Below are positions 26,338-34,270 of a stretch of 57,266 nucleotides of DNA, in pieces. How positions within the stretch are numbered: position 1 is the stretch's first letter; each line of letters starts with the position of its first letter. This DNA comes from an uncultured Eubacteriales bacterium (GTDB lineage: Bacteria; Bacillota; Clostridia; Christensenellales; Aristaeellaceae). A program made the position numbers and the translations under genes. The DNA is taken from the NCBI GenBank assembly GCA_902761825.1, contig CACWLY010000004.1, forward strand, positions 1 through 57,266, in the 5' to 3' direction. The notes beneath the pieces were generated by a model. The model was not told the origin of the DNA and searched no databases. It saw only the letters and a program-made list of their open reading frames with translations.

Positions 26338-27331
26338 CGCGGTACAGGGCGAGGAACAGCGTTCCGTTCTGGGCTAGCGCTTCAAAGCGAAGGGCGAACG
26401 GATACTCGTTGCGGAAAATCAGGTCAATCGCGTGATCGGGATTGCCCACCGCCGCATCCATATCCAGCGGAAGGTAGGCGATGCCGTTGGAGCCGTGCGA
26501 CGTATGATAGATCACGTTGACGCCGGGCAGCTGGGCCAATACGTTATACAGGGTGCTGGAAACCTGGCATACGCCGCCGCCCGGGCCAAGGCCCCAGCCG
26601 TAATCGAGCAGCACGGGGCCTTTCACATAGTCTTTGCTGGGCAGATAGGGGCCGAAATAGCTGTCGTAATCGATGGTTTCCCCGCTGGCGATGACGCGTC
26701 CGTTCATGTCCCGGCAGTTGACGCCGATGTTAATCTCCTTGCCGTGTACGCCGACGTCCTCGGAGCCCACCACGTAATAGCTGGTAAAGGTGGCGATCGG
26801 GGCGTAATCGGTGCCCGCGGCGGCGTCGGCGCAGACCGGCAGCAGCTCGCTTAATTCGTTGCTGTTGATATAGCCGTACTGCCTGTAATAGGCGACGCGG
26901 GCCCAGCCGTCCACCAGATCGATGACCGAAACCTTTGCGCCGGGATCCAGCGGAACGAGAACGCTGCTGCTTTCGTCCATATCGCTGTGAATGCCCGCGC
27001 CGTTTGCACCCGCCGTACCCACGTACTGATAGAACACTACGCCCCAGGGCGGGGTGTTTTGCTTATCCAGCGCTTTTCCCGCGCTCAGGTAATGCCGCGG
27101 GACATAGCCTTTGGCCTGCCCCACGCCGACATACAGCCATTCGGGGAAGATTTCGTACACGTCCACCGAATAAGCGGGGTTGATGCGGCCGACCTGAGCG
27201 GATTCCCTGCTCATTTCGGCGTAAATCGGTCCGGTTATTTTGGCGGTGGCGGAATACAGCGGCTGGTTGGCTGCAAGCGCGGACGTCAGGGGCAGCAGCA
27301 GAACCAGAAGCAGGCACAGCAGTTTTTTCAT
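26327..27331 (-). CDS. VanW-family secreted protein with N-terminal SH3-like domains
   Basis: 334 aa with a signal peptide (residues 1-20, 'LLLVLLLPLTSALAA'). Two SH3-like segments follow, at about 25-85 ('YAEMSRESAQVGRINPAYSV') and 100-170 ('VLVPLDPGAKVSVIDLVDGW'). The VanW domain fills the C-terminal half, with 'SGETIDYDSYFGP', 'GPGGGVCQVSSTLYNVLAQL' and 'YLPLDMDAAV'. VanW proteins are found near vancomycin-resistance and envelope genes, but their reaction is not established. It is the last gene of a six-gene minus-strand run, 3 bases after the Nudix gene. Likely a cell-surface protein that handles peptidoglycan. Confidence 0.9.
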   Translation of the reverse strand: MKKLLCLLLVLLLPLTSALAANQPLYSATAKITGPIYAEMSRESAQVGRINPAYSVDVYEIFPEWLYVGVGQAKGYVPRHYLSAGKALDKQNTPPWGVVFYQYVGTAGANGAGIHSDMDESSSVLVPLDPGAKVSVIDLVDGWARVAYYRQYGYINSNELSELLPVCADAAAGTDYAPIATFTSYYVVGSEDVGVHGKEINIGVNCRDMNGRVIASGETIDYDSYFGPYLPSKDYVKGPVLLDYGWGLGPGGGVCQVSSTLYNVLAQLPGVNVIYHTSHGSNGIAYLPLDMDAAVGNPDHAIDLIFRNEYPFALRFEALAQNGTLFLALYRVTE

Positions 27332-27334
27332 GAG

Positions 27335-27823
27335 TTATTCTCCGGCGTATCTTTCGTATTTTCCGTCCAGGCAAAAACTGACGAGTTTTCCGCCCGGCGC
27401 GTAGGTCAGCTTGAGGGAAAAGCAGTCCCGCCGCGTTCTCAGCAGCGGCAGGAAAATCCGGTCGCCCTCCCAAAGGGAGAGGCTTTCCACGCTATCGACG
27501 GGGATCCATTCCAGAACGCCTTCGGGGCAATCCGGGCGGATATCGCCATCGGCTTCTCCGGTATACAGAAAGGTCATTTCGTTTCCCCAGTCCGGCAGGA
27601 TAAAGGTGATGATCCCGCGCAGGCGGGCGTTTTTCAGCGTCAGGCCGGTTTCCTCGCGCACTTCCCGGGCGATGCATTCCTCCGGGCTCTCGTTTTCCTC
27701 CAGATGCCCGCCCACGCCGATCCATTTTCCCGCGTTTTCATCGGTCTTCTTTTTTACGCGGTTCATCATCAGCCAGCGGCCGTCCCGCTCGATATAGCAA
27801 AGTGTCGTAAGCCGCATACTCAT
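27335..27823 (-). CDS. Nudix hydrolase, MutT/8-oxo-dGTP diphosphatase-like
   Basis: 162-aa pyrophosphohydrolase. The Nudix box (GX5EX7REUXEEXGU) is complete: 'GHLEENE', seven residues, then 'REVREETGL', at about residues 38-60. The N-terminus 'TTLCYIERDGRWLMMNRVKK' and the later 'EWIPVDSVESLSLWEGDRIF' are typical of the 8-oxo-dGTP diphosphatase group of Gram-positives. It overlaps the preceding DUF896 gene by 4 bases and is 3 bases from VanW, so it is translationally coupled. Sanitation of oxidised nucleotides is the best guess, but Nudix substrates cannot be settled by sequence alone. Confidence 0.92.
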   Translation of the reverse strand: MSMRLTTLCYIERDGRWLMMNRVKKKTDENAGKWIGVGGHLEENESPEECIAREVREETGLTLKNARLRGIITFILPDWGNEMTFLYTGEADGDIRPDCPEGVLEWIPVDSVESLSLWEGDRIFLPLLRTRRDCFSLKLTYAPGGKLVSFCLDGKYERYAGE

Positions 27824-28029
27824 TGCCGCTTCTTCTGTTCCAGCTTTACTCTGGTGCCGTCCTCGTATTGGATATAGGTGTTGTCGAGCTGCCGCCTGAA
27901 GCCCTCCCGGAAATCCTTCAAGTACTGGGCGCGAAGCTCCGCCTGCTCTTTCAGTTCGCTTTCCGTCAGTCCGACGGTTTTCTTTTTGCGCGCAAGCTCG
28001 TTGATGCGCGCCACCTGTTCTTTGGTCAA
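27820..28029 (-). CDS. DUF896 (YnzC-like) small protein
   Basis: 69 aa, matching the DUF896/YnzC family in length and pattern: 'RINELARKKKTVGLTESEL' followed by 'EQAELRAQYLKDFREGFR'. The family forms a small helical hairpin; some members are linked to the SOS operon in Bacillus, but no reaction is known. It overlaps both neighbours by 4 bases (ATGA), so its synthesis is tied to the Lgt-like gene before it and the Nudix gene after it. Confidence 0.9.
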   Translation of the reverse strand: MTKEQVARINELARKKKTVGLTESELKEQAELRAQYLKDFREGFRRQLDNTYIQYEDGTRVKLEQKKRQ

Positions 28030-28958
28030 GGCTGTTCGCTCCTCTTTCTGTAATGCAGCCCCAGCGCGGCGGGCACGGCCAGCAGCAGGGCGTAGGGGAT
28101 ATACAGCAGCAGCCTGTTGAAGCCGCTCCGGTCGATCATGAATTCAAGGCCCACGATGGCGCCCACAAGCCCAACGCAAACCAGCACGGCGGCGACGACC
28201 GCTTTTTTTCCGCATCTTGCGGCGTAAATCATCAGCGGTATGGCGAACATGCAGGCGAACAGGATCTGCTGCATGCTGATAAAGGAATAGCGCATATGGC
28301 TGTCAAACCGCAGGCTTTCCCACAGCACCTGAGAGCAGCCGAGCAGCAGCATGCCCGTAAGCAGCACGCTTCCCTTTTTCGTATTGCGGAGAGCGCGGAA
28401 AATCATCAGAATGCAGAGAACGGCGGCGGTGAACGCCTCCAGCGCGTATGTGCGCAGATAGGCGTCGTAGCCGTCGTTCTGCGCCAGAAAACTGTTGGAA
28501 ATCCATTCGACTGTCAGCGGACGGCTGCGCCCGAGCAGCTCGGTAAAGCATTCGCCCATTCTGGCAAAGACCATGAACAGCAGCAGCGCGGGCGTCAGGA
28601 TATCGAGCAGCGCAAGCGCCGGCGTTTTCAGGAGCCTGGCCGTCAGCAAGCTTGCCAGCGTCGCGCCGAGCAGCGCGCCGACCATGGAGAAGCCGCCGCC
28701 CCAGAACATCGCCAGCGCTTTCAGCGAAAAGAAGCTGTGAAAATTGAAATCCAGCAGGCAAAAAAGCAGCCTGCTGCACAGCAGTCCGATGGGCAGCGCA
28801 AGCACGGCGTAAAGGGAAACCGTTCCGGCGGGGAGCCGCTTTTTGCGGGCGAGAACGCCCAGAAGACACAGGGCGAAGAGGACGCCGGCGGCGATAAACA
28901 GACCGTACCAGTATCCGGTCAGCCCCAGAAAGGAAAAGGAAAGCGTTTCTTCTGTCAT
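28026..28958 (-). CDS. Prolipoprotein diacylglyceryl transferase-like membrane protein, probably not a standard Lgt
   Basis: 310-aa polytopic membrane protein with about seven helices and the Lgt layout: 'YWYGLFIAAGVLFAL', then 'FWGGGFSMVGALLGATLA' and 'LLLFMVFARMGECFTELLGR'. In true Lgt the signature is RxGNFxNGE and a His-Gly pair precedes the Gly-rich loop. Here the Asn is Glu, the NGE is lost and no matching His is seen. The arginine and glycines remain. It may be a divergent paralogue with another lipid or head-group substrate. It ends inside DUF896 (4-base overlap) and starts one base after the NAGPA-type gene. Confidence 0.75.
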   Translation of the reverse strand: MTEETLSFSFLGLTGYWYGLFIAAGVLFALCLLGVLARKKRLPAGTVSLYAVLALPIGLLCSRLLFCLLDFNFHSFFSLKALAMFWGGGFSMVGALLGATLASLLTARLLKTPALALLDILTPALLLFMVFARMGECFTELLGRSRPLTVEWISNSFLAQNDGYDAYLRTYALEAFTAAVLCILMIFRALRNTKKGSVLLTGMLLLGCSQVLWESLRFDSHMRYSFISMQQILFACMFAIPLMIYAARCGKKAVVAAVLVCVGLVGAIVGLEFMIDRSGFNRLLLYIPYALLLAVPAALGLHYRKRSEQP

Positions 28959-28959
28959 A

Positions 28960-29955
28960 TCAATTGCTCCAGGAAGCGGGATCGACGGTGGTGGCGAAAT
29001 AGATGCAGTCGCTCTGCGCGCGCTCGTTGGTGACGGTGCGCGCGGTTTGATAGTAACCGTCGCCGAATACGATGGTGGCGGTATTGCCGCCGTCCAGGTT
29101 GAAGGCCTCGATGCAGCCCAGATCGAACATGAAATCAGCCAGCTCCTGATGGTTTACGCCCTCGGAATCCTTGTTGCGGCCCTCGGCGAGCACGATCACA
29201 TAGGAAAGCGGGCCCATCTGGCCGATGGCCATGCGCGGCTCTTTGCCCTGCGGATTGTAGCCGTAGCCCGTGTCGCAGGCGACCAGGTTGCCCTCGCTGA
29301 CCAGCGCGGGGCCGAAGGTGAAAGCGTTGACGATGGCGTGGCCGGAGTTCGCGAAGGCTTTCATTTTTGCCTCGTCCGATTTGATGAACGTATGGAAATC
29401 GCCGTTTTCGTCGATGATCAGGATATCCTTCACGCGGTTGCGCTTGCTGCGGATCATCTGGCCCATGCGATACTCAAAGCTCGTCTTTTGAGGGTCGTTT
29501 ACGTAATAATCGCCGCTGATGGCGATGACCGCGTTGTACTTCTGCGCCATGGAGGAAACAAGGGAGGTCCTCTTGCTGGATACCTTGTCGCCTGCGATGC
29601 CCGTGCGCAGCTGGCTGGGATCCTTTATGTCCACCCAGGCGATGCGCCATACCACGCCCTCTTCCTCGCGGGTTTCCAGGCGCACGGCGATCGAATCGTC
29701 CTGATAGCCGTCTTCCGAATAGGCGGCGGGATTGGGCGTCATGCCGGGGGTGAAATCGATGGGCAGCGAGGCGGGGGCTTCCTCGGCGTTCGCCTGCGGG
29801 ATCAGCAGGCGCAGAAGGCCTTCGCTCTCCCAGGCGTCGTCCAGCCAGCGGTCCTGATATTCCGACAGCATGCTGCCGGAAGGCACGGCGAAAACCAGCG
29901 CCGCGATCATCAGCGCGGCGGCGATCCAAAGAAGAATACAGGCTGTTTTTTTCAT
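28960..29955 (-). CDS. Phosphodiester glycosidase (NAGPA/DUF2233) family exported protein
   Basis: 331 aa with an N-terminal signal anchor (residues 4-24). The C-terminal domain has 'IEAFNLDGGNTATIVFGDG', the core motif of the N-acetylglucosamine-1-phosphodiester alpha-N-acetylglucosaminidase family. 'AVIAISGDYYVNDP' and 'MAIGQMGPLSYVIVLAEGRN' also fit. Bacterial members are thought to cleave phosphodiester-linked sugars in the envelope, for example on wall polymers. It lies 18 bases after the M1 peptidase and one base before the Lgt-like gene. The family call is good; the substrate is unknown. Confidence 0.88.
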   Translation of the reverse strand: MKKTACILLWIAAALMIAALVFAVPSGSMLSEYQDRWLDDAWESEGLLRLLIPQANAEEAPASLPIDFTPGMTPNPAAYSEDGYQDDSIAVRLETREEEGVVWRIAWVDIKDPSQLRTGIAGDKVSSKRTSLVSSMAQKYNAVIAISGDYYVNDPQKTSFEYRMGQMIRSKRNRVKDILIIDENGDFHTFIKSDEAKMKAFANSGHAIVNAFTFGPALVSEGNLVACDTGYGYNPQGKEPRMAIGQMGPLSYVIVLAEGRNKDSEGVNHQELADFMFDLGCIEAFNLDGGNTATIVFGDGYYQTARTVTNERAQSDCIYFATTVDPASWSN

Positions 29956-29973
29956 CGTCTAATGCTCTCCAAA

Positions 29974-31464
29974 TCAAAGAATCAGCGTGTCCAGATAATC
30001 CGTCATCAGCGGGCCGAGGTCCTCGCCGGTGCAATCGCTCAGCAGCGCGGCGAAATCCGCCCGGCTTGCGACGGAAAAGGCGAACCGATCGCAGTAGGCT
30101 TTCAAAAAGGCGTCCAGCTTGCCTGTCAGCTCGTCGGCGGCCAGCAAAAAGGCCGCGCCGCGTCCGTATACCACCGCGGTATACGCGTCGTACGATCCGA
30201 AGCAGTCGATCGGCGTCGCGGGCGTCACCCGCTCGGGGATGCGCTCCCGCATCGGCGCGTCCACGCGGAGAATGCGGAGGTTTTCATAGGCGCCCCGGCC
30301 GTATTTTTCCCGGATATAGCGCAGCATGGCGTACTCGCTCAGCGCTTCGTCCTGCCACGGTTCGCCGAACTGATCGCTGCCGACCAGCGAATAAAACCAC
30401 TGGTGCGCGGCCTCGTGGGCCAGCAGAAGTTCCATCGTATCCGCCCAATCCTTTTCAAAATAGGACGGATCGGCGAAGATCAGCGTCGGATATTCCATGC
30501 CGCCCAGCGGGAAACCGACGGCGCATACGCAGCAGGTATCCCAGGCGTATTCGCCGTACAGCTTTTCATAAACGGTCAGGATGCGGAAAAGATCGTCCGC
30601 CGCCCGTCCGGCCCCGTCCGCGGAGGGCGCGTAGGCGTCGATCCTGACGCCGTGCAGGTTTTTCCGCGCGTGCTGCCAGCTTGGCGACAGCGCGAAGGCA
30701 AAATCGCGCACGGCGAGCGCTTTCATCCGGAAAAGCTGCGTTCCGTCCGCTCGCTTTTCGACCGACTGGCTGCCCGTGGCGGCGCACAGGTATCCTTCCG
30801 GCGCGATCAGCGTTACGTCGTAATTCGCGCACTCGCTGTAAAAAGGATCGCCGATCGGGCTGTACGCGTCCGCGCGCCAGCTGCCGTTTTCATACACCGA
30901 CAGGATGGGCAGCGCGTTGCCGAACTGCCAGGCGTCCCCGGCATGGCCGAACCGGTGCGCGCATTTGGGAACGGTCAGGCGGCAGCGGAGGAGCAGACGG
31001 CCGGACGCGCCGGGCAGAAGGGACGGAACGGAAACGCGCAGAACGGTCTGCGCTTCGTCGGCGAACGCCGCGTCAACTGTCTCCCCGTTCCACCAGCAGC
31101 CTTCCAGCCGGATCGCGCCGGGGGAAAAGCCGTCCGGATAGCAGGCGTCATACAGCGCGTCGATGGCGGCCGGACTGGTTTCTTCGCTTCGGTAAGCGCC
31201 CGCCCACGTGCGCAGGATCAGGTGATCCAGCGTATCGACGGTGCCGTTTCTGTAATCCAGCGTCATGGTGACGGCCAGTTCGCTCTGATCGGGTCTGAAC
31301 ACCAGATCAAAACCGTAATGATTCAGCCCCTGGGAGGCTACGGCGGAACGCTGTCCCGCTTTTCCGGCGGAGCGAAACTGCAGAAGCGCGAAGAGAAGAA
31401 GCGACAGGAAAACGGCCGCGGCGGCAGCTTTCCAGCGCTTTCCTATTATACTACGCAACCGCAT
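29974..31464 (-). CDS. M1-family zinc aminopeptidase-like protein, membrane-anchored
   Basis: 496 aa from the ATG at 31464, chosen because GGGGGTG lies 6 bases before it; a GTG at 31503 has no ribosome site. One N-terminal helix ('AAAAAVFLSLLLFALL') anchors it with the domain outside. The zinc site is complete: 'HEAAH' followed by exactly 18 residues and Glu ('DEALSEY'). The substrate motif equivalent to GAMEN reads 'GGMEYPTLIF'. Length is short for M1 enzymes (usually 600-900), lacking the large C-terminal helical domain. First gene of the six-gene minus-strand cluster that ends with VanW. Confidence 0.9.
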   Translation of the reverse strand: MRLRSIIGKRWKAAAAAVFLSLLLFALLQFRSAGKAGQRSAVASQGLNHYGFDLVFRPDQSELAVTMTLDYRNGTVDTLDHLILRTWAGAYRSEETSPAAIDALYDACYPDGFSPGAIRLEGCWWNGETVDAAFADEAQTVLRVSVPSLLPGASGRLLLRCRLTVPKCAHRFGHAGDAWQFGNALPILSVYENGSWRADAYSPIGDPFYSECANYDVTLIAPEGYLCAATGSQSVEKRADGTQLFRMKALAVRDFAFALSPSWQHARKNLHGVRIDAYAPSADGAGRAADDLFRILTVYEKLYGEYAWDTCCVCAVGFPLGGMEYPTLIFADPSYFEKDWADTMELLLAHEAAHQWFYSLVGSDQFGEPWQDEALSEYAMLRYIREKYGRGAYENLRILRVDAPMRERIPERVTPATPIDCFGSYDAYTAVVYGRGAAFLLAADELTGKLDAFLKAYCDRFAFSVASRADFAALLSDCTGEDLGPLMTDYLDTLIL

Positions 31465-31768
31465 CGCTGTCACCCCCACATCCGGTAAACTTTTTAAAAA
31501 CACAGGATATCATACAATAAAAAGGATCGTTCTGTAAAGAAAGGCTTTCTGGCTGATAAAATTGTCTGTGAGAAAGGGCTGAGCGCGGGCTCCGGACGCG
31601 AAAGATCCCCTGAAAAACGGTTTTATTGATCCGAAAAACGAAAAATGGAAAAAATTTTGCACAAAATTGTGTAGAAAATGTTTCGATTCACTTGATTGAT
31701 TGCAATATTTGTTGTAATATATAGACGTATACGGATGTACTTATACGCAGGAAGGGAATGAACGAACA
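31465..31768. other. Divergent intergenic region between the M1 gene and the two-component genes
   Basis: 304 bases with no gene. It is AT-rich toward the right and contains the short palindrome CACAA-AA-TTGTG. The response-regulator promoter lies at 31692-31720. Downstream of it, CGTATA and TATACG (31726-31747) form a small inverted repeat that could be an operator. Confidence 0.6.
31692..31720 (+). promoter_or_regulatory. Promoter of the two-component operon
   Basis: TTGATT (31692-31697) and TAATAT (31715-31720) are 17 bases apart, 48 bases before the response regulator start. Confidence 0.6.
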
Positions 31769-32461
31769 GTGGCAAAGCGCATTTTGCTTGTGGACGATGA
31801 GCCGTTGATCATCAAGGGCCTCAAATATACGCTGGAGCAGGAAGGCTATGAGACGCTTTCCGCCATGGACGGCGAGGAAGCGCTCAACGTATTCTTTTCC
31901 AATTCCGTCGATCTGGTGCTGCTGGATGTGATGCTTCCCAAGCTGGACGGCATTCAGGTCTGCCAGCGCATCCGTGAAAGCAGCAATGTGCCCATTATCA
32001 TGCTGACCGCAAAGGGCGAGGACATGGACAAGATCCTGGGCCTTGAATACGGCGCGGACGATTATATGACCAAGCCCTTCAACATCCTGGAGGTCAAGGC
32101 CCGCATCAAGAACATCCTGCGCCGCGCAAGCCAGCCCGTTGCGGCGGAGGATAAAAAGGTGATCCGCGTCCGCGACCTGGTGGTCAATGTCATCAACCGT
32201 TCGGTCACCCTTGGCGGCAAGGAAGTGCGCCTGACCGCCAAGGAGTTCGATCTGCTGCAGCTGTTCATCAACAACCGCGGCAAGGTGTTCAGCCGTGAAG
32301 CCATGCTGGAGACGGTCTGGAAGTACGATTACATGGGCGACGCCCGAACGGTGGACGTGCATATCCGCCGCCTGCGCGAAAAGATCGAGCGCAATACTTC
32401 TCAGCCGGAGTTCATTTTCACCAAGTGGGGAGTGGGCTACTATTTTACCGATAAGGACTGA
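31769..32461 (+). CDS. Response regulator, OmpR/PhoB family
   Basis: 230-aa transcription factor controlled by phosphorylation. The receiver domain (about 1-120) has the acidic pair 'VDDEP', the phospho-acceptor Asp in 'LVLLDVMLPKLDG' (about residue 54), the Thr in 'IIMLTAKGED' and the Lys in 'DDYMTKPFN'. The winged-helix DNA-binding domain covers about 130-228, with 'LTAKEFDLLQLFINNRGKVF' and 'VDVHIRRLREKIE'. The start is a GTG with GAAGGGA about 12 bases upstream. It resembles WalR/PhoP in overall pattern, but the partner kinase lacks a PAS domain, so I give no symbol. Its stop lies 7 bases before my suggested kinase start. Confidence 0.94.
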   Translation: MAKRILLVDDEPLIIKGLKYTLEQEGYETLSAMDGEEALNVFFSNSVDLVLLDVMLPKLDGIQVCQRIRESSNVPIIMLTAKGEDMDKILGLEYGADDYMTKPFNILEVKARIKNILRRASQPVAAEDKKVIRVRDLVVNVINRSVTLGGKEVRLTAKEFDLLQLFINNRGKVFSREAMLETVWKYDYMGDARTVDVHIRRLREKIERNTSQPEFIFTKWGVGYYFTDKD

Positions 32462-32468
32462 AAAAAGC

Positions 32469-33920
32469 ATATTCAGCATCCGGTGGCAGATCACCCTGGG
32501 TTTTCTGCTGATCGTCGGCCTGTCTTTTTCCGTTATGGCTAATTCGCTCACCAGAATGGTGGGCGATTATCTGTTTGAGCAGCGCATCCGGACCGACGGC
32601 GCAAGCGTGGAAAGCCTGGCCGTCCGCATCGCTCCGCTGCTGGCCCGCGCCGATACCGACGCGCTGTATGAGCAGCTCTCCGGCGCGGGCGGCGAGCTGG
32701 GCGGCAGGCTGCTGGTGCTGGACCGCGACGGCAAGGTGCAGGTGGACACCTACGACGCCCTGAACGGCACGCGCGTGACCTATCCGGAGGTGGCCAGCGT
32801 GCTCGTGCGGGGGGACATGGCCGATTACGGCGTCCACGCCCTGAACAGCGACGGCAAAATCAAAAAGAACGGCAATTTCCTGTTCAGCAAAGCCTCCGAT
32901 ACCACCTGGGTCGGCTACTGCACGGCGGGCATCATCAGCCAGAGCGACGTGATCGGCGTGCTGCTGCTGGCTTCCCCGGTGCAGACCATGATGAGCAACC
33001 TGTACGAGCTGCGCGATCAGATGCTGCTGATCTTTGTGGTGGTAGCGGCTTTCGCCATCCTGTTCAGCCTTATCTTTTCCCAGATCATCACAAAACCGGT
33101 CACCGCGTTGACGAAAGGTATCCAGAGCATGGCGCGCGGCGATTTTTCGACCCGCGTTCAGGTGCAGGGATCGGGCGAGATCAGGCGCATGGCCCGCACG
33201 TTCAACGCCATGAGCGAAAAAATAGAATCCCTGGACGAGGCGAGAAACCAGTTCGTTTCCAACGCCAGCCACGAGCTGAAAACGCCGCTCGCGACCATGA
33301 AAATCATGATTGAATCGCTGATCTATCAGCCCGAAATGGAAAGCGGCCTGCGCACCGAGTTCCTGAGCGATATCAACCGCGAAATCGACCGCCTGTCCTC
33401 CATCGTAAGCGATCTGCTGACGCTTGTGCGAATGGATGTGAAGGACGTCAAGCTCTCCCGGGAAAACATGAGCCTGGCCGCGCTGGTAAAGGATACCGAG
33501 CATCTGCTGCTTCCGCTCAAGGAAAAGCGCGGACAGAAGCTCGTTCTGTCCCTGCAGGACGACTGCGACATGTATGCCGACCGCACCAAGCTGCAGCAGG
33601 TGGTGTACAACCTGATGGAGAACGCCTTCAAGTATACCCAGGAGGGCGGCACGGTATGGGTCACCCTGCAGAAGTCCGGCCGCAACGCGGTGCTGCGGGT
33701 GCAGGATAACGGGCCGGGGATCGCCGCCGAGCATCTGCCGCATATTTTCGATCGTTTCTACCGCGTGGACAAAGCCCGCAGCCGCGAAGCGGGCGGCACG
33801 GGTCTTGGCCTGGCCATTGTGCATCAGCTGGTCATGCTTCACGGCGGGGAGATCCACGTCGAAAGCGAAGAGGGAAAGGGCACGGCCTTTACCGTGGAGC
33901 TTCCGCTGTATCAGGGATGA
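32469..33920 (+). CDS. Sensor histidine kinase without a canonical start codon
   Basis: Membrane kinase partner of the regulator upstream, about 483 aa. TM1 ('ITLGFLLIVGLSFSVMA') and TM2 ('LLIFVVVAAFAILFSLIF') enclose a roughly 150-residue outside domain. A HAMP linker and HisKA ('NASHELKTPLATMK', with the phospho-His) follow. HATPase_c has N, G1 and G2 boxes ('NLMENAFKYT', 'VQDNGPGIA', 'GGTGLGLAIV'). No ATG, GTG or TTG lies in frame between an internal GTG at 32295, deep inside the regulator gene, and an ATG at about 32538 that would delete TM1. An ATA at 32469, 11 bases after AAGGA, gives a natural N-terminus 'xFSIRWQITLG'. An AUA start, or a sequence error there, is inferred. Confidence 0.88.
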   Translation: MFSIRWQITLGFLLIVGLSFSVMANSLTRMVGDYLFEQRIRTDGASVESLAVRIAPLLARADTDALYEQLSGAGGELGGRLLVLDRDGKVQVDTYDALNGTRVTYPEVASVLVRGDMADYGVHALNSDGKIKKNGNFLFSKASDTTWVGYCTAGIISQSDVIGVLLLASPVQTMMSNLYELRDQMLLIFVVVAAFAILFSLIFSQIITKPVTALTKGIQSMARGDFSTRVQVQGSGEIRRMARTFNAMSEKIESLDEARNQFVSNASHELKTPLATMKIMIESLIYQPEMESGLRTEFLSDINREIDRLSSIVSDLLTLVRMDVKDVKLSRENMSLAALVKDTEHLLLPLKEKRGQKLVLSLQDDCDMYADRTKLQQVVYNLMENAFKYTQEGGTVWVTLQKSGRNAVLRVQDNGPGIAAEHLPHIFDRFYRVDKARSREAGGTGLGLAIVHQLVMLHGGEIHVESEEGKGTAFTVELPLYQG

Positions 33921-33937
33921 GCGTTTGCAAAAAAGAC

Positions 33938-34148
33938 GGAGCTGTTGCACAGCCCCATCGATCAAATGGATCCTCCATTTGATCGGGAGAAACGCCTTTT
34001 CCTCCCGTCCCTGCGGGACTCCCGGGCGGAAAAGGCGCAAGGAAAGCATTTTTGCTCTCGCAGGGCATGCCGTGCTTCGCAAAAATGCTCCTCGCGCCGC
34101 GCAGGTCGCCGCTGCGGATTACGCTTGGAGGGGCTGCGGCCCTTCCAA
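33938..34148. repeat. Chain of five hairpins in the spacer after the kinase gene
   Basis: The 348-base gap 33921-34268 has no gene. In order it holds a hairpin at 33938-33956; GATCAAATGGA-TCC-TCCATTTGATC (perfect, 33960-33984); GCCTTTT...AAAAGGC (about 33995-34037) enclosing GTCCC-TGC-GGGAC; AGCATTTTTGC (34045-34055) paired with 34079-34089; and TTGGAGGGGC with its complement to 34148. The style resembles the interior of the 21.6 kb element, but the ATACTATT ends are missing. Confidence 0.7.
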
Positions 34149-34225
34149 ACCACCCCGGGGTTTTCGATTTTCCGGTATTCACTGTTGCTCATTCTTTTGT
34201 GAGAACCAATATACCTGTAAACAAA

Positions 34226-34270
34226 GAGGATATTGCAGATTGGCTTCTGCAACATCCTCGCCCTTTTTTT
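34226..34270. terminator. Bidirectional terminator between the kinase gene and uvrB
   Basis: GAGGATATTGCAG (34226-34238) pairs with CTGCAACATCCTC (34247-34259) with one mismatch. A run of seven T follows on the plus strand, and TTTGTTTAC follows on the minus strand, so it can end both convergent transcripts. Confidence 0.82.

Noticed and set aside
28026..28958. Naming the gene lgt
   Set aside because: The essential signature residues differ from true Lgt, so the symbol would be misleading.
32295..32468. Longer histidine kinase starting at a GTG inside the response regulator
   Set aside because: The extra residues are the regulator gene read in another frame, are Arg/Ser/Cys-rich and precede TM1 without any domain.
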